Notes under the pieces: model-generated | Databases searched by the model: none | Seen by the model: only the letters and a program-made list of their open reading frames with translations | Told to the model about the DNA's origin: nothing | Position numbers and translations under genes: made by a program | Part shown: piece after piece, positions 1 to 5,156 of the stretch | Layout: each line of letters starts with the position of its first letter | Position numbering within the stretch: the stretch's first letter is position 1 | From: Allobrachymonas sp. | Lineage (GTDB): Bacteria; Pseudomonadota; Gammaproteobacteria; Burkholderiales; Burkholderiaceae_C | DNA: 8,513 nt | Assembly: GCA_030538335.1 (NCBI GenBank) | Contig: JAUNUE010000067.1 | Span: 1-8,513, forward strand | Reading direction: 5' to 3'

Positions 1-269
1 ACGGCTTCGAGGCCAGCCTTGGCTTGCTGCATGGCCTGCCCGGCGCTGATGGCACCAAAGGCGTTGACGTAGCCTTTTTTGGCACCGCCGTTGACCTTTT
101 CCCACAGCTTCTCGGCACCGCGGCGGGCCAGGGTGTACTCGGGCTGCAAGCTGCCACGCAGGCGCACCACATCGGCGGCAGCGTAGCCGCGCTTGACGCC
201 TTTCCAGCGCGGGTTGGTGGCCCAGTCTTTTTCGAGATCGGTAATTTGCTGGCGCGAAGGTGTGCTCAT
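1..269 (-). CDS. aceA: Isocitrate lyase, N-terminal part (runs off the left edge)
   Basis: Isocitrate lyase splits isocitrate into glyoxylate and succinate, the first step of the glyoxylate bypass, in the cytoplasm. Only the first 89 codons are present. The translation starts MSTPSRQQITDLEKDW and contains DVVRLRGSLQPEYTLARRGA and KKGYVNAFGAISAGQAMQQA, which match the conserved N-terminal portion of bacterial AceA (DVVKLRGS, KKGYINSLGALTGGQALQQA in enterobacteria). The catalytic KKCGH region lies outside the window, so integrity cannot be judged. The ATG at 269 is chosen because it is preceded at 7 nt by an AGGAG and gives the usual family N-terminus. No malate synthase or aceK is visible beside it. 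The upstream region carries paired palindromes that probably control it. Identification is from recalled family sequence and is confident for the part seen. Confidence 0.93.
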   Translation of the reverse strand, partial: MSTPSRQQITDLEKDWATNPRWKGVKRGYAAADVVRLRGSLQPEYTLARRGAEKLWEKVNGGAKKGYVNAFGAISAGQAMQQAKAGLEA

Positions 270-276
270 GCGTGTG

Positions 277-281
277 CTCCT
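277..281 (-). promoter_or_regulatory. Ribosome binding site of aceA
   Basis: AGGAG on the minus strand, 7 nt before the ATG at 269. It is a strong Shine-Dalgarno sequence and fixes the isocitrate lyase start. Confidence 0.8.
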
Positions 282-319
282 GTGGATAAAAAAGGGATGG
301 CGAAAAAACGGATAGGCGG

Positions 320-325
320 AGTATA
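320..325 (-). promoter_or_regulatory. Candidate -10 box of the aceA promoter
   Basis: TATACT on the minus strand (5 of 6 to TATAAT), about 50 nt before the aceA start. At a 17-bp spacing the upstream hexamer (343-348, CGTCAT) does not resemble TTGACA. If this is the promoter it is weak at -35 and may need an activator. The flanking palindromes at 327-340 and 357-370 lie exactly where such a regulator would bind. Confidence 0.4.
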
Positions 326-326
326 A

Positions 327-340
327 GTCTTCTATAAGAC
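327..340. promoter_or_regulatory. Palindromic operator-like site 1 upstream of aceA
   Basis: GTCTTCTATAAGAC: six of seven base pairs are symmetric around 333/334. It lies immediately upstream of the candidate -10 of aceA, so a protein bound here would touch or overlap the promoter. It shares its core with the perfect palindrome 30 bp further upstream. The cognate regulator cannot be identified from this window; dyads of this size are typical of dimeric helix-turn-helix regulators. Confidence 0.5.
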
Positions 341-349
341 AAATGACGG

Positions 350-370
350 GTCTTATGTCTTATATAAGAG
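350..370. promoter_or_regulatory. Palindromic operator-like site 2 plus half-site upstream of aceA
   Basis: TCTTATATAAGA at 358-369 is a perfect 12-bp palindrome. An extra half-site, GTCTTAT at 350-356, directly abuts it. The centre (363/364) is 30 bp from that of site 1, close to three helical turns, so two dimers would sit on the same DNA face. The arrangement suggests cooperative control of isocitrate lyase. This is inferred from symmetry and position only. Confidence 0.5.
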
Positions 371-512
371 AAAAATCTGGAGGAAGCTGCCAAACGACGA
401 CTGTCTGACGGGGGTGGGGGTGTTTTTGCCGCTTTTTTGCAACAGCAGACCCATAGTCATTCTGAGAGCCTGTTCACAAACTCCCCGCAGATGCGCACAG
501 AGCCAAAACCGT
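371..512. other. Non-coding spacer between aceA control region and the long inverted repeat
   Basis: No convincing gene on either strand; the open frames here are short or run into unrelated sequence. It contains a G-rich tract (about 409-421) followed by two T-runs (422-426, 433-438) without a preceding stem, so it is not a recognisable terminator. GTCATTCTGAGA at 456-467 resembles the beginning of a family of dispersed palindromic repeats (GTCATTCTGAGCG...) but no matching second arm is present, so it may be a truncated repeat copy. Confidence 0.4.
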
Positions 513-607
513 GTCATTGCGAGGAGCGCAAGGCGCGACGTGGCAATCTTGTGGCATGGCCAGGAAACAAGCAGATTGCCACGCCGCCTGCGGCGGCTCG
601 CAATGAC
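513..607. repeat. Long imperfect inverted repeat (REP/MITE-like element)
   Basis: The outer arms GTCATTGCGAG (513-523) and CTCGCAATGAC (597-607) are perfect reverse complements. So are the inner arms CGTGGCAATCT (539-549) and AGATTGCCACG (573-583). The segments between them (524-538 and 584-596) are GC-rich and poorly paired, and 550-572 forms the loop. The arm sequences match a dispersed palindromic repeat type seen in many bacterial genomes (GTCATTGCGAG...GTGGCAATC). It lies downstream of the phospholipase gene on its template and upstream of aceA, and as RNA could act as a transcript-end stabiliser or terminator. No transposase is nearby. Confidence 0.85.
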
Positions 608-624
608 GCAAGGGTTTCCCACCA

Positions 625-655
625 TCTCTCTCCGGAAGAGGGCCGGGGTGAGGGA
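625..655. repeat. Degenerate REP-like hairpin just after the phospholipase gene
   Basis: On the minus strand this reads CCCTCACCCCGGCCCTCTTC followed by CGGAGAGAG. It resembles the common dispersed repeat beginning CCCTCACCC and carrying a CCCTCTCC/GGAGAG stem. The stem CTCTTCCGGAGAG has one bulged T. It starts 8 nt past the phospholipase stop codon and may cap its mRNA together with the larger inverted repeat. Recognition is by resemblance only. Confidence 0.4.
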
Positions 656-662
656 AGCGGCA

Positions 663-2219
663 TCACAAAAGGTGTTCTATCGGCAACAGCGCCAGAAACG
701 CCGTAAGGGCGCGCTTCTGCCACGACACATCCGGCTCGCTCTTCCAGGTATAGGTCGCACCGCCTTCGTGGCTGTGCCACAGCACCTGTTGGTCGCGCCA
801 TTCCAGTTCATAGGAAAACACCGGGTTTTTCTGCGCCAGCGCATCTTCCAGCAGTTGCGCCAGCACCGGGCTTTCGAGCAGCAGGCCCATTTCGGTATTC
901 AGGTCAGCCGAGCGCGGATCCATATTGAACGAGCCAATAAAGATGTGCTTGCGGTCTACCGAAAACACCTTGGCGTGCAGGCTGGCGTCGCTCGACCCAC
1001 CCGGCCCAAAGGCCACGGGCTGCGCCACTGCCGCACCCCGTTTCAGTTCGTGGATCTTGACGCCTGCACGCAGCAGGTTATCGCGGTAACGTGCGTAGCC
1101 TGCGTGTACGGGCAACACATCGGTCGCCGACAGGGAATTGGTCAGCAGCTTGACCTCCACCGGCTTTTGCCGTAACTGCACCAGCAGATCGGTACCTGCC
1201 TGCGTAGGCACAAAATACGCCGAGACAATGCTCAGCTCCTGCTGCGCCCCGAGCATGACCGGCAGGATTTTGTCGAGCACATGGCTGCCCTTGGGCGCCT
1301 CCCCCAACCCCTTGCCCGGGTGGTCGCTGATGACTTCTGCCGTAGTCCAATGCAAGGGCAAGTCGCCTTGCTGCAATTGCTGCATCAACGTTGAGGCCGC
1401 AACCGCCTTCAGGTACGCCTGTGTGGCCGCATCGGTGCGCGGCGTGCCATCCAGCACCGCAGGCTGCGTATCTGCGGGAATGATGGCGCTGGCAGGATAG
1501 ACCGCAGCACTTTCCCAATATTGATCGAATTGCTGTGATGTGGCATCCACCACCGGGCCGACGGCGGCCACATCCAGATCGGCAAACGCCATGCCCACGC
1601 CGGTTTCGTAGTATTCGTCGGCCACATTGCGCCCGCCCATTACCGTGATCTGGTTGTCCACCGTGAACGACTTGTTGTGCATGCGCCGGTTGAGCCGGTA
1701 AAAATCGCTCATGAACCCCACCACGCGCTGCTGGCGCTGCATGAAGGGGTTGAACAGCCGCACCTCGATGTTGGGGTGCTGGTCAAGCGCCAGCAGCACG
1801 CCATCCATGCCGGGCGTGTTGTTGTCATCAAGCAGCAGGCGCACACGCACGCCGCGGTTGGCCGCCTTGAGCAGCGCCTGGAATACCAGATGCCCCGCGG
1901 TGTCGTCGCGCCAGATGAAGTACTGCGCATCGATGCTGCGCTCGGCCACATCGGCCAGCACGGTACGCGCCGCAAAGGCGTCATGCCCATCGTACAGGGG
2001 GAAAATGCCCGTCAGACCCGGATGCGCAGCCGTTTCCTTCGCCACAGCCTTGCCCAGCAGGGTTGCCGCCGTATCGGCCGCAGCAAAACGCTGGCTGGCC
2101 GGGCGCTGGCTGTTGTCAGGCAGCGGGCGGTAGCCCAGCTTGGCCGTGGCAACCAGGCCCACCGCCAGCACAAGCACCAGCAAGAGGAAATAGCGCAGGA
2201 TTTTCTTGATTCGGGACAT
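663..2219 (-). CDS. Phospholipase D family protein, ClsC/YmdC-type cardiolipin synthase-like
   Basis: 518 residues with two HKD (HxKxxxxD) phosphodiesterase motifs, HNKSFTVD at 181-188 and HAKVFSVD at 415-422. These are followed by GGRNVADEYY (195-204) and GSFNMDPRS (429-437), the usual motif tails. Together they form one pseudo-twofold active site. Residues 9-27 are a hydrophobic segment after a basic start (MSRIKK), so the protein is probably anchored in the inner membrane with its catalytic part outside. The block SIDAQYFIW...RLLLDDNN...IEVRLFNPF is characteristic of ClsC-like proteins, which make cardiolipin by transphosphatidylation; E. coli ClsC works with a partner, YmdB, and none is visible here. 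The ATG at 2219 is preferred because it puts the membrane segment at the N-terminus; an in-frame ATG at 2279 would add 20 unlikely residues. Neither start has a clear Shine-Dalgarno. Substrate is inferred; family is confident. Confidence 0.9.
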   Translation of the reverse strand: MSRIKKILRYFLLLVLVLAVGLVATAKLGYRPLPDNSQRPASQRFAAADTAATLLGKAVAKETAAHPGLTGIFPLYDGHDAFAARTVLADVAERSIDAQYFIWRDDTAGHLVFQALLKAANRGVRVRLLLDDNNTPGMDGVLLALDQHPNIEVRLFNPFMQRQQRVVGFMSDFYRLNRRMHNKSFTVDNQITVMGGRNVADEYYETGVGMAFADLDVAAVGPVVDATSQQFDQYWESAAVYPASAIIPADTQPAVLDGTPRTDAATQAYLKAVAASTLMQQLQQGDLPLHWTTAEVISDHPGKGLGEAPKGSHVLDKILPVMLGAQQELSIVSAYFVPTQAGTDLLVQLRQKPVEVKLLTNSLSATDVLPVHAGYARYRDNLLRAGVKIHELKRGAAVAQPVAFGPGGSSDASLHAKVFSVDRKHIFIGSFNMDPRSADLNTEMGLLLESPVLAQLLEDALAQKNPVFSYELEWRDQQVLWHSHEGGATYTWKSEPDVSWQKRALTAFLALLPIEHLL

Positions 2220-2319
2220 GGGGTTGACCCATAGGAAGGCTAATCCCGCGCATTGTGGCGCAATTTTGCCGTGTACCATAGTTGGACTTCACCGCCAACC
2301 CACAAGAAAGAACCCGTCC
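2220..2319. promoter_or_regulatory. Divergent promoter region between the phospholipase and aminotransferase genes
   Basis: This 100-bp gap must hold both promoters. For the plus strand, TTGTGG (2253-2258) and CATAGT (2277-2282) are 18 bp apart, a weak sigma70-like pair that would start transcription about 30 nt before the aminotransferase ATG. The minus-strand promoter is not obvious. GGGTTGACCC at 2221-2230 is a short dyad (GGGT-TG-ACCC) immediately before the phospholipase start. Confidence 0.35.
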
Positions 2320-3507
2320 ATGATGCCCTTTGCCCAACGCCTGCAAAACGTCGAAACCTCCGCCATCCGCGAACTTTTCAAAGTTCTGGGCAAGCCGGGC
2401 ATCATCAGCTTTGCAGGCGGCTTTCCCGACCCGGCGCTGTTTGATGTGGCGGGCATGCAGGCCGCAGCCCAGCAGGCATTGGCGCAGTGGCCCGATGCCG
2501 CCTTGCAATACGGTGCCACCGAAGGCTTTGCACCACTCAAGGAGCAGATCGCTGCGCACATGGCCAGCAAAGGCGCGGTGCTGGATGCGCAGCAGTTCAT
2601 CATCACCACCGGCAGCCAGCAGGCGCTTGACCTGATCAGCAAATGCATGCTCGGCCCCGGCGACAAGGTGATTGTCGAAGCACCCACTTTTCTTGCCGCC
2701 ATCCAGTGCTTTCGCCTGTATGGCGCGCAGACCATCGCTGCGCCGATCGATGCCGAAGGTGTGCAGACCGACCAACTCGAAGCCTTGATCGCCGAGCACA
2801 AGCCAAAGCTCATCTACCTGATTCCCACCTTCGGCAACCCCAGCGGAGCCACGCTGTCACTGGCACGGCGCAAGCGGGTGCTGGAACTGGCCGCGCAATA
2901 CCAAACGCTGGTGATCGAAGACGACCCCTATGGCGACCTGTACTTTGATGCCCCACCACCGCCCAGCCTGCTGGCATTAGCGCCCCAGGTACCGGGCAGC
3001 GCCGACTGGCTGGCACATTGCGGCAGCCTGAGCAAAATCCTCGCGCCCGGCCTGCGGCTGGGCTGGCTGGTAGCGCCCCCTGCCCTGCTCGCCAACGCCG
3101 TGATGTGCAAACAGTTCAGCGACGCCAACACCAGCACACTGGCACAAGCCACGGCCGCTGCCTACCTGCAATCAGGCCGCCTGCCCGCGGCCGTGGCCAA
3201 GGTGCGCCAAGCCTATGCCGAACGCGCCCGCCATATGGGCGCCTGCCTGCGCGAAAAACTGGGCAATGCCGCGCAGTTCACCGAACCGCAGGGCGGCATG
3301 TTCTACTGGCTCAAGATGCAGAACGGCGTGGATGCGGCCAGCTATGCCCAACGCGCCATTGCCCAAGGCGTGGCCTTTGTACCGGGCGCGGCCTTTTTCG
3401 CTGAAACGCCTGATCCTGCTTGCTTACGCATGAGCTTTGCCACGGCCAACCCACAGAGCATTTCTGAAGGTGTTGAGCGGATGGCGCAGGCGCTGAAACC
3501 AAGTTAG
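2320..3507 (+). CDS. PLP-dependent aminotransferase, class I/II (2-aminoadipate/aromatic aminotransferase-like)
   Basis: 395 residues, a full-length fold type I aminotransferase that transfers an amino group between an amino acid and a 2-oxoacid using pyridoxal phosphate in the cytoplasm. Visible motifs: FAGGFPDPALF (31-41) and LQYGATEG (62-69) of the substrate and dimer region, TTGSQQALDL (96-105) for phosphate binding, NPSG with N173, DDPYGDLYF with D201 and Y204 at the cofactor ring, GSLSKILAPGLRLGW with K239 as the Schiff-base lysine, and LRMSFA with R370 for the substrate carboxylate. The lay-out is that of the LysN/AroH/MocR-catalytic-domain group, without the N-terminal helix-turn-helix of MocR. 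Exact substrate cannot be told. The ATG at 2320 (followed by another ATG) has only a weak purine-rich AAGAAAG upstream. Its amber stop is followed after four codons, in the same frame, by the reverse transcriptase ATG. Confidence 0.92.
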   Translation: MMPFAQRLQNVETSAIRELFKVLGKPGIISFAGGFPDPALFDVAGMQAAAQQALAQWPDAALQYGATEGFAPLKEQIAAHMASKGAVLDAQQFIITTGSQQALDLISKCMLGPGDKVIVEAPTFLAAIQCFRLYGAQTIAAPIDAEGVQTDQLEALIAEHKPKLIYLIPTFGNPSGATLSLARRKRVLELAAQYQTLVIEDDPYGDLYFDAPPPPSLLALAPQVPGSADWLAHCGSLSKILAPGLRLGWLVAPPALLANAVMCKQFSDANTSTLAQATAAAYLQSGRLPAAVAKVRQAYAERARHMGACLREKLGNAAQFTEPQGGMFYWLKMQNGVDAASYAQRAIAQGVAFVPGAAFFAETPDPACLRMSFATANPQSISEGVERMAQALKPS

Positions 3508-3520
3508 ATTTTTCAATCTA
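3505..3520. repeat. Perfect small inverted repeat joining the aminotransferase stop and the RT start
   Basis: TAGATT-TTTC-AATCTA: 6-bp arms around a 4-nt loop. It begins at the aminotransferase stop codon (3505-3507) and ends on the A of the RT start codon (3520). It is AT-rich and weak, and is not followed by a T-run, so it is not a standard terminator. It marks the exact point where base composition changes, and may be an insertion scar or simply chance. Confidence 0.5.
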
Positions 3521-5109
3521 TGGATATTGACAAAGCCATCAAATTAGCTATCGCTAATGTCAAGCGAGAGGGATTAACCGATATATTTCCTCGTCCAGAG
3601 GAAGTGAATCTGCTAAAAAACCCATTCTTCGAACAAGAGGTCGCCAAACAAGTTGAAACACGAATAAAAGGGAATGGGTTACAAAGTTTAAAAGTTCATC
3701 CAATTCAGCATGTCCTACTTCCTAAAAAAGATCCATTTGATTTCAGACGTGCTGCGTTGATGCAGCCAATTGACACGATTACATTTTTAGCGCTTGTTCT
3801 CTCTATTGCTGACGTGATCGAAAAATCCCGACCGCCAATAGCAAAAAATCACATCTTTTCATATCGCCTCAAGCCGCGAGATGGTGTATTATTCAATCCT
3901 AAATATAGCTTTACTTCATTCGAACAACATGTTTCGACGCGCGCCAAACAAGCCAGAACAAAAGTTCTTGTCAAGTGTGATATTGCGAGTTTTTATGATC
4001 GCCTTAACCTTCATAGACTGGAATCAACGCTGCTTGATCTACCTTTGGAAAAACCCCGTGTCAAATTAATCAATGAACTGCTTTTATTTTGGGCTAATCG
4101 TGATTCATACAGCCTCCCCATTGGAGGAAATGGTAGTCGAATTCTCGCTGAAGCAGCGCTTCTCTCAGTAGACGACTTTTTGATCTCGCATAAAATTTCA
4201 TTTTGTCGTTTTGTAGACGATTATAGATTCTTTGCACCAAACATCAAGTCTGCTCATGCATGGCTAACCATGTTTGTAGAGCGATTATTTTTAGAAGGTC
4301 TTTCAATTAATCCATCCAAAACATCGCTTGAAGATGTATCTGCTCGAGGGAAAGACTCATTTTCGAAGTCATCATCTGTATTTTCTACAAACGAAGATCG
4401 TCCACGGCGTGAAACAGAAGCGACCCGACTAATCGTTGGATATACAGGCACTGTACCAACAAAATTCCGTGAACTTTCCGAGAAAGAGAGTATACAACTT
4501 AAAGAAGAGAACCTTCAAGAAACTATTCAAAAATTCAAATCTACAATTGTCGTAGAACCAGATGACATTCGTCGCCTTCTTCGAATACTCGTTGCGAAGA
4601 AGGCATATACTGAATTATCAATACTTCCTGATGTATTGGATCGATTTCCTCAATTTACACCACTGGCTGTTGATCTACTCGTAAAAAAAACTGATGAAAT
4701 ATCAGATAAAACTCGTGAAAGTCTACGCGAGTATTTTATAGAAAGACTTACTAATTTTGAACGAATACCAGAATATATTCTAATAGCCATTGTAAGGCTA
4801 CTTGGTGCAACGGGCTATGAGTGTAAATCATCTCTACTTGAGTTGCTCCGAAATTTAAAGCGTAATGCTGGATCATTTATTGGTCGATGCATCATTGACG
4901 CACTACATGGAATTGCCAGCAGAAGCGATGTACTTGAAATCCGTCAGTATTTCAATCGTGCAGATGCTTGGGAACGACGTGCCATTATTCGACTAGTAGA
5001 CGCACATTTATCTGAAGAGGAAAAACGCCCGTGGCTGAAAAATGTCAAGATTCACATGTCTGACGACATTTTTGCAATTGAGTCTTTCGACCCAAAGAAA
5101 AAGAAGTGA
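3520..5109 (+). CDS. Reverse transcriptase of the Abi/UG (putative defence RT) type
   Basis: 529 residues; makes DNA from an RNA template or adds nucleotides without one, as known for Abi-type relatives. Palm motifs are in order: VKCDIASFYDRLN (151-163, D154 of motif A), LPIGGNGSRILAEAAL (199-214, motif B), FVDDY (231-235, D233 and D234 of motif C) and LSINPSKT (261-268, motif D lysine). The N-terminus contains TDIFPRPEE (20-28), which I associate with stand-alone bacterial RTs. Residues about 345-520 are helical, HEAT-like in feel, and the tail ends KKKK. There is no maturase (X), HNH or integrase domain and no retron VTG motif, so intron, retron and transposon origins are unlikely. A defence role is inferred from AbiA/AbiK/Abi-P2 and DRT relatives. 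GC is far lower than in the neighbours (18 of 60 bases at 4741-4800 versus 40 of 60 at 5881-5940), indicating transfer. No ribosome binding site is evident. The exact UG subgroup is not assigned. Confidence 0.85.
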   Translation: MDIDKAIKLAIANVKREGLTDIFPRPEEVNLLKNPFFEQEVAKQVETRIKGNGLQSLKVHPIQHVLLPKKDPFDFRRAALMQPIDTITFLALVLSIADVIEKSRPPIAKNHIFSYRLKPRDGVLFNPKYSFTSFEQHVSTRAKQARTKVLVKCDIASFYDRLNLHRLESTLLDLPLEKPRVKLINELLLFWANRDSYSLPIGGNGSRILAEAALLSVDDFLISHKISFCRFVDDYRFFAPNIKSAHAWLTMFVERLFLEGLSINPSKTSLEDVSARGKDSFSKSSSVFSTNEDRPRRETEATRLIVGYTGTVPTKFRELSEKESIQLKEENLQETIQKFKSTIVVEPDDIRRLLRILVAKKAYTELSILPDVLDRFPQFTPLAVDLLVKKTDEISDKTRESLREYFIERLTNFERIPEYILIAIVRLLGATGYECKSSLLELLRNLKRNAGSFIGRCIIDALHGIASRSDVLEIRQYFNRADAWERRAIIRLVDAHLSEEEKRPWLKNVKIHMSDDIFAIESFDPKKKK

Positions 5110-5156
5110 ATCTAATTTTTTTCTCAAAAACTGATGTTCTATTTTCCACACAACCC
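5110..5156 (+). other. AT-rich junction between the RT gene and ppc
   Basis: These 47 bases keep the low GC of the RT gene up to about 5145, so the foreign segment appears to include the present ppc leader. TCTAAT (5111-5116) is a 5-of-6 match to a -10 box, but no good -35 lies 16-18 bp upstream, so it is only a weak promoter candidate. No Shine-Dalgarno precedes the ppc ATG, and there is no transcription terminator after the RT. AATCTA (5109-5114) repeats the hexamer at 3515-3520 on the other side of the RT gene. Confidence 0.4.

Noticed and set aside
409..440. Terminator suggested by the T-runs at 422-426 and 433-438
   Set aside because: No stem precedes the T-runs on the plus strand and no plus-strand gene ends here.
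414..1175. 253-codon open frame on the plus strand across the repeats and into the phospholipase gene
   Set aside because: Antisense to the HKD phospholipase 3' end, crosses a dispersed repeat, and encodes no recognisable motif; a GC-rich shadow frame.
2220..2279. Upstream ATG (2279) for the phospholipase gene
   Set aside because: Adds 20 residues before a normal membrane-anchor start and would run through the divergent promoter region; no Shine-Dalgarno supports it.
3505..3520. Intrinsic terminator after the aminotransferase
   Set aside because: The stem is only 6 AT-rich pairs and is not followed by a T-run.
3520..5109. Group II intron, retron or diversity-generating element for the RT
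   Set aside because: No maturase or HNH domain, no intron-like flanks, no retron VTG motif or adjacent structured RNA space, and no template/variable repeat pair seen.
5106..5156. GTG start for ppc overlapping the RT stop
   Set aside because: Would add 17 hydrophobic residues unlike the family N-terminus and encoded in foreign-looking DNA; the ATG at 5157 is preferred, though coupling is kept as a finding.
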